A stretch of 64,000 bases of DNA from Siphonodentalium dalli. Its lineage: Eukaryota > Mollusca > Scaphopoda > Gadilida > Siphonodentaliidae. The stretch spans positions 49,763,899-49,827,898 of the forward strand of contig CP136067.1 of the NCBI GenBank assembly GCA_032622095.1, written 5' to 3'. Below the pieces are notes generated by a model. It saw only the letters and a list, made by a program, of their open reading frames with translations. It had not been told where the DNA came from and did not search any database. How positions within the stretch are numbered: position 1 is the stretch's first letter; every line of letters begins with the position of its first letter. Made by a program: the position numbers and the translations under genes. This document shows positions 23,472 to 34,880 of this stretch, one piece after another.

Positions 23472-24100
23472 AGTTTCTTTTGTCTTGTTAAAACTATGCA
23501 TTCTGTAATTCATAATTCCTTGTAAAGCAATTCCTATAGCAATTTAGTATATCATTCTCATGGTGTAAAGCCTACCTACCCCGTCACCCTTTAGGATATT
23601 GTTATCAATATATTGCTGATGTACAACATGTTTATGGATGACGGAAAGTATTGTTTTTCTGAGTTATTCCCCTTTCTTGATTTAGAAAGTCAACCTCGTA
23701 TTAATTATAACCATGTGTTTTCGTGGGAATTGTGGTCGGCGACCTTTTATTGAGATTATATTTAAGTTTGGTTTTATGATCCACAGGTCAGCCTATTTCT
23801 AGACGGTCTTCGACCCTTTGCAAATGCATAGAACAGAAAAAAAACAATTAATGTTTTTACATTATGATTAAGTAATGTAGATTTCAGTTATAATACAGTA
23901 AATAGGATGATAGAACTAAGAGGAGATTGGATTCTACAAATTTCCAGAAAAAATGAGCAATGATGAACCAATTGTCTCGTTCGACTGAGTTCAATGATTA
24001 CAAATCATCGGAATCTTCTGAGCTCTTTCTGTTAACTCATTCACTGCTGAATGGTTTCTCCCATTCAGGTCTCACAGATTACACTGGATTGTTCTATTTA

Positions 24101-25165
24101 GGCCAAAGCGAAAAATAGGTGTGTTTCCACTCCCATCCATAAAAAAAACAGGGGGGGGGGGGTGGCTTTTCACTTTATTTATTTTTTTTCACTTTATTCT
24201 TTCGCGGGGAAATTTAAATATCATATTTGTGCTATCTTTCTAATAATTATGTCATTTATGAACTTATTGTGAAGGCTAACAATGTATGTACTGAATTTCA
24301 GTGTCTTGTATTTAATCTACATGTGCAAATTGTACATATGTTCATTAATATTCAATAAAACAACTAGTTTCAATATTTACAACAGTGTAGAATAACTTTC
24401 CACATAATTAGGCGTCAAGGCCTTTGGGGTGATTCTTTTCATAGACTTGAAAAAAGGTGTTGCAGTGGGGAACCTTTGTCATTTTGTTTCTGCCTTGCGC
24501 CATGTGTATGCATTTAAAAAACTTAAGTGCCAACACGCTGCTGGCACTTGTTTGGGACGACATGTTGACACTATTTCCCGGATGTTGGCAAAATTGTTTT
24601 AGATCTTCCGGTAAATATACACTCCGGCTTCCGTTCGGTAAATTACCGTAGGCCTATATCATCCGGTTGTTACAGTCCGTTCTTTTCAGACACCGTTGGA
24701 AGTTTTGGGACAGATGTATTCTTTGCGATTGCATTCGCGTAAATATTGTGTAGCATTATTTTGCCGGTATATTTGGGCATGTCGTTAGTTGACGTACATT
24801 AATAATGCGGTCATAAACTCATCACCCTAATGCCGCCATGGAGCTTCATTTTACAGTGTGTCTGAAAACCACGTGCGCGTTTGTTTTTGTTTATAATCTG
24901 TTGCTCTATCGGTCACAACACGGAATTTTATTGTCAGTGGGTCGATTTAATAACCAAATAAGGAGACAATTTTAGTATGCTTGTTTATGTGAGAGGTCTA
25001 TATATAACAATATAAATAGTGTAGTATTAATTCACGTGGAAATAGTAAATACATCGTATTTTATTTTTCGGGATTTGGAAAATAAATAAAGTGAGTTTCG
25101 TCGGGGGGGGTTTTGAGGTGGGGCGGGCGGGGGGAGTGGAAACATGCCTATTTTTCGCTTTGGCC
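24101..25165. mobile_element. PIF/Harbinger-like non-autonomous element
   Basis: Terminal inverted repeats of about 35 bases (outer GGCCAAAGCGAAAAATAGG, two or three mismatches further in) are flanked by TTA on both sides (24098-24100 and 25166-25168). A 3-base TTA duplication and GG-rich termini fit PIF/Harbinger. Removing it restores CTATTTATCATTTAATGGG of the unit. Long G runs lie just inside each end. No transposase frame in 1065 bases. Confidence 0.8.
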
Positions 25166-25455
25166 TTATCATTTAATGGGATGTTCTGATGGATACAAGC
25201 ACACAGGCAGAGAAACACCCAATGGATGCCCATATCATGCACAACATTTTTATACCTTCATCCAAAAGATTGGAGGAAAACTGGATTACATCTGTCTGTC
25301 TGTCCGCTCATATATCCCAACCCAATGAAGTTTGGTATTCAGGAGGGCTTTCAAAAGAGGGTTCATTGACGTAGCGTTTGTCTACCTGTTTTCACTGAGT
25401 GGTGGTTGAAATCTACATTGTATCCCCATAAACAGTCTGGTTGCCTATGAAGAGT

Positions 25456-25539
25456 TGTCACATGATGACTCATTGATGAGTTAATCATGACAGTCTTCCT
25501 ATACAAAACTGTGAGGACACTATACGATTGCTGAAGACA
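25456..25539 (+). ncRNA. SNORD35: Box C/D snoRNA, U35-like copy 11, guide mutated
   Basis: TGATGA 25474-25479 and box D CTGA 25531-25534 are present, but the guide carries two changes (ATCATGACAGTC for ATCGTGACGGTC) that weaken pairing with 28S. A second box C-like CATGATGA 12 bases upstream lengthens the 5' end. Last copy of the array, probably non-functional or of shifted specificity. Confidence 0.6.
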
Positions 25540-25560
25540 GTTTCTTTTGTCTGGTTACAG

Positions 25561-27308
25561 GCCTTTAAATCCATCAAAATTTGCGAGAATCAATTAATAG
25601 CATTTATGTAGCTAATCAGCTGCTTTTACAAGAATCAAACTGAGAATCAAGAATCTGATTCTGATGAAGGGGTGGGGCTGCAGTTTGAAATCTTGCTAGA
25701 ACACTCTTATTCACCAGGACCTCTTCTGTACATCCCTAACCAATCGTAGACATGTGAAAATAGACCTTTCCCAGACAATATAGAGGGCTTTGGTTGCATA
25801 AATCTAATTGGTTAGCTCTAGATTTTTCAGGTCTCGTTTGAATTATACTGATAAAACACCCCATTGTAACGTACCGGTATACTAGAACAATATTTCATGT
25901 ATGTTGAGATTAGTAAATCAGCACCCTGCTTGATTGCGCTAATTTCTAAATTCTATTTAATCTTATAATCATCGGCTGTGGTTCTGTTTATTACGCATCT
26001 CATACAGTACTTACTTCACTGGCTTTATAACTGTTTAAATTCTGACAGTGGAAGATTTCGGATATAGTGACAGAGGCTGCTGGAAACTATAGCTAGACCT
26101 ACTGTACATCAAGTGTAGGCACAATCGGATACATACATGTATGTGGCTTGTTTACCTATGCATGCAAGTTCATTTCCCTGACAATGTTGTACAAATGTGT
26201 TTATATACATGAACATAAATTCATTTATCATGTACAATTTTAGTCCACCAAAATCGGGTTATATAATGCCGAAATGTGTTATAAAGCTACTACGAGATAA
26301 CTCGTAGTTGGCACCTGGGACGGAATTTACCTGTGGCCAATGCTGGTGCCAGCTACGAGTTATCTCGCAGGTAAATACATATTACGTTTTTGATGTCTTG
26401 GTGACGTAGAGTGTACCAGTGATTATATATAAATTCATTTACTGTGTCTTATACATATGTCTGATAAATTCCGTCTCAGTTGCAGACTACGAGTTATCTC
26501 ATAGTGGCCTTACGACTTATGTCTCCGCATCATGTAAACCGATATTGGTCGAACCGTCACTTATCCATACATAAAGTTTCAACTACTATCGGCAAAACAT
26601 GCAATCCCATGTTATTGTACGGAATGGAATTACCCATTGGTTTTCGGCAGTGAACGTGATAAGCCCGGTTAAAACTATGCAGTCTATTATGGTAAATCAT
26701 TATGTTCTGATGGATACAAGCCCACAGGCAGAGAAAAACCCAATGTACATGTATGCCCATTCATCACTCGATCTAACATATTCTACAAATTTGGCTGTTA
26801 GTTGAATATTTAGTTTTATCTGTTGAGTTATGGATTGTGACCTCATCTTTAGAGATTCTAAGTAATTCTGACTAATATTTGCGCTTCGACCGGTACTGTA
26901 TATTTGCGCTTTGACCGGTAGTACAGGCAAAACTTTTGTCAAATACAACTTAAAAGGTACATGTTACATGTTTGATTATAAGGAACAAGAGTATTGACAC
27001 TTTGTCCATTGTGTGAGCTTATCTGCCATAGCTTCCAAATCAAATTATCAGTATCAATTATCCTAAGCAGGAGTTACTTGTTACTATACAATGTACCTGT
27101 ATTCTATATGAGAGCAATGATGAAACACGTGTCTCGTTCGACTGAGATCAGTGATTACAACTTTATTCGGAAAATTCTGAGCTCTTATTTACACCAAATT
27201 TTATATCATAGAAATTTTAGAAAACAACTCTTTTCTTGCATAGTATGGCGTTAATAGAACTATACTATATACCATTGTAGCCCCTCAGTCACTTGAGTGT
27301 TGGGGGGG
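25561..27308. other. Intron sequence without a gene
   Basis: No gene seen. CTACGAGTTATCTCG-type inverted phrases recur at about 26290, 26350 and 26490. A fragment of the snoRNA unit (GGATACAAGCCCACAGGCAG, about 26705) and another near 27115 (GAGCAATGATGAAACACGTG) are present without a snoRNA. Confidence 0.45.
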
Positions 27309-27394
27309 GGGATGCCACATTCCTAATCACTCCATTGACTGTAACACATGAAATTATTCCCTTTCCAAATTGAGTGTCATTGACACTTTCATTA
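27309..27394 (+). mobile_element. HINE 3' end fragment
   Basis: CACTCCATTGACTGTAACAC, ATTATTCCCTTTCCAAATTG and TGTCATTGACACTTTCATT match the 3' tail of the HINE elements at 9.4 and 34.9 kb. The element body is missing. Confidence 0.7.
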
Positions 27395-27655
27395 GTGACC
27401 CCAGTAAACAGTCGACAAGAAGACGGTCTCGGACCAAATTGTGGATGAAGATGGATAACCCAAAAATCAAGTGGCTTTTTTGTGTCAGATAGTTGACAAA
27501 CCGGGAAAATTTCATTTTGGGCAATTTTATACTAGAGTTGACTGTGGTTAGCATTATTTTGGGCAATTAGTCGATTCTGATAACTGAAGCGGTATTTAAA
27601 AATGTTGTTGTTGGAATTTGATGATATGGGGACCATCGAATCGGATTGAGAACCT
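27395..27655 (-). mobile_element. TTAA-flanked foldback element, copy B (truncated)
   Basis: On the minus strand it begins AGGTTCTCAATCCGATTCG after TTAA (27656-27659) and runs through CCAACAACAAC and GAGACCGTCTTCTTG to the junction with the HINE fragment. The right half is absent, so the HINE probably inserted into this copy. Confidence 0.7.
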
Positions 27656-27767
27656 TTAACTGTGAAACATTATGATCTGATCTCAAGAAGTCCATATTTA
27701 TATGGAATAACCTCATAACCGTGTGAGGATCATTATAGTTATTTAACATGCTCTTCTTTATTTACAG

Positions 27768-27891
27768 GGACGTGATACCTGGAGATATTGTTACAGTCGG
27801 AGAATGTAGACCACTGAGCAAGACTGTACGATACAATGTACTCAAGGTGGTGAAGCCAGGAGGCAAAACGAAGAGCTTCAGCAAATTCTAA
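27768..27891 (+). CDS. RPS11: RPS11 (uS17) exon 4 and stop
   Basis: Last exon, 124 bases after the acceptor TTTACAG. Its first base completes the split arginine codon; it then encodes [20 protein letters not shown] and ends with a basic tail KSFSKF before TAA (27889-27891). The [15 protein letters not shown] segment is diagnostic of uS17. The reading frame from exons 2 and 3 is kept exactly. Confidence 0.97.
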
Positions 27892-27912
27892 AGATCCTCT
27901 TGTTGGGGTCAA

Positions 27913-27918
27913 AATAAA
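27913..27918 (+). terminator. RPS11: RPS11 polyadenylation signal
   Basis: AATAAA 22 bases after the stop codon, giving a very short 3' untranslated region as is usual for ribosomal protein genes. A repeat element begins about 30 bases further on. Confidence 0.8.
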
Positions 27919-27947
27919 AATTAAAAAACATCTACTGTCCTATTTTT

Positions 27948-28664
27948 ATACGCCCGTTTGAAACAACGGCCGTATTATAGTATTGGTCTGTCCGTCCGGG
28001 CGTCCGTTAACCTGGTTTCCGGATGATAACTTTAGTTAGAGTGAACCAAATTTAATAAAATTTGGTATGTGGGTTTATTAGCCGAAAAGTAAGTTCAAGT
28101 TCGAATTTGGGTTCCGCCTGCCAATTTTCACCGGAGTTATGCCCCTTATTTGACGTTTTTTTACTTTGAAAATCCTTGAAATTTGTTGTCCGGATGATAA
28201 CTTTAGTATAGTTTATCGGAATGAATCCAAATTTGGTATATTACTTTCTCCCACCAAAACACAGGTCAAGTTCGAACTTGGGTTCTGTCCGACCATTTTT
28301 GGCAGAGTTATGCCCCTTTTTCGACTCAGAAAATTCAGTTTTTCTTATGTTTTTTGGTTTCCGGATGATAACTCGATTTTGGAATGTTTATACGCAAAAC
28401 CCGTTTTTTTGTGAATTACATATATCGAAATACAGCTCAAGTCCGAATTTCGTTTTAATCTGATAATTTTTGCGAGAGTTATGGCCCCCTTTTTGACGTA
28501 ATTTGACTTAGAAAATCCCTGAAATTTGTTGTCTGGATGATAACTTTAGTTAGAGTGAATCGATTTCAATCAAATTTGGTATGTGGGTTTATTAGGAGAT
28601 GTTCCATCCGCCAATTTTCCCCAGAGAGGGCGTATTTTGCACGCCCAGCGTAGCTCTTGTTATA
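27948..28664 (+). mobile_element. Pearl/HINE-like element, family B
   Basis: Terminal ATACGCCC (27948) is inverted as GGGCGTAT (28628-28635). After the 5' end come GTCTGTCCGTCCGGGCGTCCG, then four monomers marked by GGATGATAACT at 28021, 28192, 28363 and 28535 (period 171). Same architecture as HINE-1 but unrelated sequence. Lies directly behind the RPS11 poly(A) site. Confidence 0.65.
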
Positions 28665-31150
28665 TGCCTGTTTTGAAAAAGCGGAACATATTATGTTATT
28701 GGTCCATCCTGCCTAACATTCGGTAATTAGGGGTACTTTTTTGCCCAGGCCATCATTATTGGCTTTTTGAGCTAACCTGAGACAAAGTCTCCTGTGGAGC
28801 TATTGTCATCCCTCCTCGTCCGTCCATCCGTCAAGAATCTTTTTCTTCTCCAGAACAAGACCGAATGGGTTCATATTTGATGTGGATGTTCCCTAGGTGA
28901 CTCACATTGAGATTTTGTTCAAATGAGGTCACCCAGTTAAATAGTTCTGAAGCCAGGACCATAACTCTCTCCTACCATAGCATTTCTTAAAATGACAAGA
29001 ATCAGGCCGATCTAGCTCACATTTTGTATGGAGGTTCCTTGTGTGACTGGGATTCAAATTCAATCACCGGGTAATGGACAGAGTCTGGTATATAACTTAT
29101 TTTTTAGATAGAACTCCTTGATCAATTTAAAAAAAAAATATATATATTTTCTTTTCTTTTTTTATTATTTTTTTAAAGAAAATAAGGGGTATACTGGATT
29201 GACTGCGTCTGTCCATCCGTCCGTCACGCTTTCTCCCTCCGTGTGTCGGTCCGTCCATCCGACCTCATAACTCGAACAACTATGAACCCATTTCAATACT
29301 TTTTTGTATGCAATCTCCTTAGGACTGCCTCTCCGCATGATGCTAATTGCGGTTCGGTCCGACTTTTTAGATCACCTGAGACGAAGTCTCCGGTGGAGCT
29401 ATAGTCATCACTCCCCGTCCGTCTGTCCGTCCGTCCGCACTAACCAGAGAGTACTTGTGGGGTGCGATGAATTTAACATGCTTTTCTTCTAATTGTTTTA
29501 TTTACAAACCATCTCAGTTATTTCGTTAATATAATATTTCTCAGAATATGTAATATATCTGAAATAAATATTTAGGAAAAAAAGATATTTGAAAAAGCGG
29601 ATATATTAACAAAATAACGGAGATTGCTTAGAAACAGTTTATAACACCACAAATAATCAATTTCGTCCCGTATAAGTCGAATTCTACACTAGGGTGGGTG
29701 GGCTGCTCTTTAAAAATACGCTCTTTAAAAAATCGTCAGTTGTGGGTTGCACTCCACAAGTTACTCAAACAAAAGATCGCATCCCACAAGTATTCATAGG
29801 TATGTGCGGTCACCCCATAAGTATACTCTGGCCAGTGCGTCTGTCCGTCCGTCTGTCAACTTTTTTTTTAAACATCTTCTCCTCTGAAACCATCATACCG
29901 AATTGGTTCATATTTGGTGTGGATGTTCCCTAGGTGACTCTCTCATTCAGATTTGTTCAAATGAGGGGGGGGGGGGGTGATTGACAGATTTGTTCAATGA
30001 AATGTAGTTTTGAAGCTCACCTGAGACGAAGCTATAGTCATCACTTCTCATCTGTCACCTGTCTGTCCGTCCATCCATCTGTCAACAATTCTTTGAACAT
30101 CTTCTCTAGATCATAAGACTGAGTGGGTTCATATTTAGTGTGGATGTTCACTAGGTGACTCGCATTCAGATTTGTTCAAATGAGGTCACTCTGTCAAATG
30201 GTTGTGAAGCCAGGGCCATAACTCTTGCCCTCCATAGTAATTCTTAAAAACGACTTCTCATGTACCATCAGGTTGAATGGGTTCATATTTGGTATGAAGG
30301 GTCTTTTGGTGACTAGTTCAGATTTGTTCAAATGGGTCACCTGGTCAAATAGGGGCCAAGCAAAGGACAGTTTTCCTCTTAATATGCTTCCTTCACACGG
30401 ACCATCAGGTTTATTTTACTGATATTTAGTATGAAGGGTTCTTTGGTGTCTGGGATTCAAATTTATTCAGATGGGGTCACCAGGTTAAATAGGGTGAGAC
30501 CAGGGACATAACTGTATGTCTCTATAGTAATATTTAAAATGTCTTCTCAAGAGAGGTTGGACTATTTAGCTTACATATATAGTATGGAGGATCCTTTAGT
30601 GACTGAGATTCAGATTTGTTAACATGAGGTCAACCCGTTAAGAAATGACGGGGCTATGGGGACTTGAGACTTTTGTGTCTAATAAAATCATTAAAATACA
30701 AAATTCATTAAAACATCTACCTTAGACTGATTAATCTGACATACATATAGTGTTTTTGGGTCCATGGATAATTGGGGTTTAAACATGTCTAAATGGTTTT
30801 ATAAAAAGGTGCTTGTGAGATTGGAAATTTCCAACAATAGAGCAAGTTTGAGATGTCGGTAGTGAAATTCCAACCTAAGACTTAGGAGCCTGGAGCCCGG
30901 TTGGGAGGGGATATGTTGAGCTGGAGGAGGAGGGGGGTGATCAGTAGTGTACAGTTTTTGGTAAGATAAAGGTAGATATTCACTGATCTACATACATGAA
31001 GCCTCTCTAGCCACATATCCTGTTTAGATCTAATTCTTTTAAAGTGATTATGAAAAGTTCTGACTTGTGCTCTCCAGAGTATCAGTTTTTGCAGTCTGGT
31101 GAGCGACCCCACAGTCTTAGACTGTCTTGTTGACAAGAGTTATATATCTT
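28665..31150 (+). repeat. Mosaic of CCGT-microsatellite/monomer repeat fragments, family C and relatives
   Basis: Starts of the type CACCTGAGACGAAG..GGAGCTAT followed by CCGTCCGTCC occur at about 28770, 29370 and 30015. Monomers with GGGTTCATATTTGGTGTGG and TTCAAATGAGGTCACC recur at roughly 150-base spacing to about 30650. A different CCGT-rich start lies at about 29205 and another at 29840. No gene; 30680-31150 unassigned. Confidence 0.6.
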
Positions 31151-31159
31151 TGAATAACT

Positions 31160-31850
31160 TTTTTTTTCAATTTTATCACCTGTTAGCGCGATAACTCAAT
31201 AAAATATTAACTGATTACCACCATATTTGATATATGAGTCTCTTACAACAATACCTCAAACGAGTTCGAAAACCAGGTTTGTCCGGAAAAAAATTCCGAA
31301 GTTATGGGTCTTAGTTTGTCTCTTTTTTAGCAATTTTATCACCGTTGGCGCGATAACTCGATGAAATATTACCTGATTTCAACAATATTTGGTATATGAG
31401 TCTCCTGCAACAATATCTTGGACAAGTTCGAAAACCAGGTTTGTCCGAATTTTTTTCGCGGAGTTAAGGGTCTTAGTTTGTCTATTTTTAGCAATGTTAT
31501 CACCGTTGGCGCGATAACTCAATGAAATATTAACCGATTTAAACAATATTTGATATATGAGTCTCTTGCAACAATATCTCGGACGAGTTCGAAAACCTGG
31601 TTTGTTTCGAAAAAAAATTCCATAATTATGGGTCTTAGTTTGTCTATGTTAATAACAATTTTATCACCGTTGGTGCGATAACTTAATGAAATATTAATGG
31701 ATTCCATTGATATTTGGTATATAGGTCTATTGCAATAATATACCACCGTCCGACTTTTTTCCCCGGAGTTGTGCACCTTATTGGCAGAAGTTTGGTTCGA
31801 CTGCCAAAAAACTCGACAAAAGCATCTTAGATGCGTACCCCTTGTTTATA
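31160..31850 (+). repeat. Four ~162-bp tandem monomers, family D
   Basis: The phrase GCGATAACTC (ACTT in the last) occurs at spacing 162, 161 and 164 from 31190. Monomers contain ATATTTGGTATATGAGTC, GTTCGAAAACCAGG and AGTTATGGGTCTTAGTTTGTC. The tail GATGCGTACCCCTTGTTTATA is like the family B end. Confidence 0.75.
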
Positions 31851-31879
31851 CCAGAGTTATGGCCCTTTTTATGTGTACC

Positions 31880-32110
31880 CATACCATAGTATGGTACACA
31901 TAGTGTCGACGTCCGGATTGACCACTCGTCGTTCGTCCGTCCGTCTGTCTGTCCGTAGACACTTTACTCATGGTGCGATAACTCAAATATTTTCTTTCCA
32001 ATCTGAACCAAATTTGGTTTATCAGATTGGAACCAAATTTTGTATGTGAGTTTATCAACCCAAAATACAGATCGAGTTCAAATATGGGTTTGATCCGATT
32101 ATTTTTAATG
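31880..32110 (+). repeat. 5' end of a further CCGT-type element
   Basis: Hairpin ATACCATAGTATGGTA, then CGTTCGTCCGTCCGTCTG, then GGTGCGATAACTC and one partial monomer (AAATTTTGTATGTGAG). Truncated. Confidence 0.6.
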
Positions 32111-32761
32111 GAGTTAAATTTTTAAGAGAAAGTCAATCACACAGCAGTGAATTATTAGATTCTATATTTAGCTATGGAGAGGTACAGTTTATTGACATGA
32201 TACACTAGTGTACATATGGCCAGCTAGCAGCTGCAGAGACACTGTATCTAATCTTAGAAAAAAGTTAGCCCACCCATTCCCTAGTTCCATCATATGATGT
32301 CATTGAAAATGATTAACCCTCTCCTCACATCATATGGTTTTGATGCTTTTCATTTGATCGTTCTCTGATTCTATATCCAGGTTGATGGTGATCCACTTTT
32401 CACTTGCATGGATTTTGGGATTAAAATTAACCCAATCCATAGACACATGATATCCGATAGGCAGATATTTAATTATGCCTTTCACTTTGAGCCAGGTTCA
32501 GTAAGGATTTCTAAAAACCACCAATTCAATAATCATCATTAGAGGAAATGTCTTATTTTCAAATTCCCTCTATTGCATTTGGGGTGCAGGATAATAATAA
32601 CGTTGCTTGTATTCTTGAGACTGACTTATTGTATGGTCTTCTAAATCCAATTACTTGCTTTTATAGACTATTTTGTGATGCTCAGTTCATTAGTGTGGTT
32701 AAGATTAATCCCTTGCTATCTGATTTGATAACTCAAATATTTGTCAATGATTATGTTTATT
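32111..32761. other. No gene recognised
   Basis: AT-rich sequence with one 71-codon open frame (32548-32763) of no recognised family. Interrupted at its right by HINE-2. Confidence 0.35.
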
Positions 32762-34880
32762 AGCTCAACTTTACTTTGTAAAGTTTGAGCTATTGCCATG
32801 GCTTGGTATCTGTTGTGCGTGTGCGTGATTCGTTAACAATTTCCTTTAGCACGGGCTACAGTTTGTACCTTTGATCCGATTATTATGAAATTTGTCATGG
32901 ATGTTGACATGTAGATGGGAACGAGTCATTTTGGGGTCATTTGTAAAAAAAACATGGCCGCCATTGGCAATCGTGGATTTCAAAATTCAATCCATTAGCA
33001 CGGGCTACAGGCCGTACTGTTTGTCTTATTGTCATGAAATTTGTCATGGATGTTAATATTGACATGTAGATGGGAACGAGTAACTTTGGGGTCATTCGAC
33101 CAAAAAACATGGCCACCGGCAGCCATCTTGGATTTTACTCTTTGTATGACTAAATCCTTTAGCACAAGCTACAGGTCGTACCGTTAGTCTGATTATCATG
33201 AAATTTGTCATCGCTGTTGAAATTGGAATGTAGATGGGAATGAGTCATTTTGGGGTCATACGGACAAAAAACATGGCCGTCAGTGGCCATCTTTGATTTC
33301 AAAATTTAATCCATTAGCACGGGCCACAGGTCGTACTGTTTGTCTGATCATCATGAAATTTGTCATGGATGTTAACATTGACATGTAGATGGGAACGAGT
33401 AGTTTTGGGGTCATTCGGCCAAAAAACATGGCCGCCAGCAGCCATCATGGATTTTACTCTTTGTATGACTAAATTCTTTAGCACGGGCTACAGGTCGTAC
33501 CTTTAGTCTGATCATCATAAAATTTGTCATCGATGTTAACAATGACTGTAGATGGGAATGAGTCATTTTGTGGTCATTCGGTCGAAAAACATGGCCGCCA
33601 GCAGCCATCTTGGATTTTACTCTTTGTATGACTAAATTCATTAGCACAAGCTACAGGTCGTACCTTTAGTCTGATCATCATGAAATTTGTCATGGATGTT
33701 AATATTGACATGTAGATGTGAACAGGTAATTTTGGGGTCATTCGGCCAAAAAACATGGCCGCCAGCAGCCATCATGGATTTTACTCTTTGTATGACTAAA
33801 TTCTTTAGCACGGGCTACAGGTCGTACCTTTAGTCTGATCATCATAAAATTTGTCATGGATGTTAACAATGACATGTAGATGGGAACGAGTCATTTTGTG
33901 GTCATTCGGTCGAAAAACATGGCCGCCAGCAGCCATCTTGGATTTTACTCTTTGTATGACTAAATTCTTTAGCACAAGCTACAGGTCGTACCTTTAGTCT
34001 GATCATCATGAAATTTGTCATGGATGTTAATATTGACATGTAGATGTGAACAGGTAATTTTGGGGTCATTCGGTCAAAAAACATGGCCGCCAGCAGCCAT
34101 CTTGGATTTTACTCTTTGTATGACTAAATCCTTTAGCACGGGCTACAGGTCGTACCTTTAGTCTGATCATCATAAAATTTGTCATGGCTGTTGAAATTGG
34201 AATGTAGATGGGAACGAGTCATTTTGGGGTCATTCGGACAAAAAACATGGCCATCTTGGATTTCAAAATTTAATCCATTAGCACGGGCCTCAGGTCGTAC
34301 TGTTCGTCTGATCATCATGAAATTTGTCATGGATGATAATATTGACATGTAGATGGGAACGAGTAATTTTGGGGTCATTCGGCCAAAAAACATGGCCACC
34401 AGCACCCATCTTGGATTTTACTCTTTGTATGACTAAATTCTTTAGCACGGGCTACATGTCATACCTTTAGTCTGATCATCATAAAATTTGTCATGAATGT
34501 TAATAATGACATTTAGATGGGAACGAGTCATTTTGGGGTCATTCGGCCAAAAAACATGGCCGCCAGCAGCCATCTTGGATTTTACTCTTTGTATGACTAA
34601 ATTCTTTAGCATGGGCTACAGGTCGTACCTTTAGTCTGATCGTCATAGAATTTGTCATGGATGTTAACAATGACATGTAGATGGGAACGAATCATTTTGG
34701 GGTCATTCGGCCGAAAACATGGCCGCCAGCAGCCATCTTGGATTTTACTTTTCTCTTCATGTCTATAAACTAGTATTAGACATTCAAATTTCCACATTCC
34801 TAATTGCTCCATTGACTGTAATACATGTACATTAAATTATTCCCTTTCCAAGTTGAGCTACAGTGTCATTGACACTTTCA
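32762..34880 (+). mobile_element. Pearl/HINE-like element HINE-2
   Basis: 5' hairpin AGCTCAACTTTAC..GTAAAGTTTGAGCT (32762-32791), about twelve 161-base monomers, tail with AAGTTGAGCT and AGTGTCATTGACACT (about 34850-34876). Almost no CCGT microsatellite remains. Complete at both ends. Confidence 0.8.

Larger units (their letters stand above)
14200..25560 (+). repeat. Tandem array of ~1.13-kb units, each built to carry one U35-like snoRNA
   Basis: Units share a fixed order: snoRNA, CTTTTGTCTTGTTAAAACTA, CATGGTGTCAAGCC, CGGAAAGTATTGTTTTTC, TTGTGGTCGGCGCCC, TGTCTCGTTCGACTGAG, TCATTTAATGGGATGTTC, GGGCTTTCAAAAGAGGG, then the next snoRNA. Uninterrupted spacing from box C to box C is 1126, 1124, 1130 and 1141 bases (15487-16613-17737; 19638-20768; 22267-23408). 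Longer gaps hold inserted elements, deletions or an inserted partial unit. Left (about 14200) and right (about 25340) edge units are the most diverged, as expected for a tandem array. Frames of 60-135 codons within the units are not conserved in coding fashion. Confidence 0.9.
3908..27767 (+). other. RPS11: RPS11 intron 3, about 23.9 kb, snoRNA host
   Basis: Intron between donor GTATTG and acceptor TTTACAG. The splice phases on both sides agree (2 then 1), so no exon is missing between them. It holds ten U35-like box C/D snoRNA copies, the ~1.13-kb tandem units, a pearl/HINE element, a Helitron and several miniature DNA transposons. Introns of ribosomal protein genes are normally short, so this size is exceptional and comes from duplication plus insertions. 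Confidence 0.9.

Noticed and set aside
25456-25470. Second box C (CATGATGA) in copy 11 as a separate snoRNA
   Set aside because: Only 12 bases from the next box C and no separate guide or box D; best read as a small duplication.
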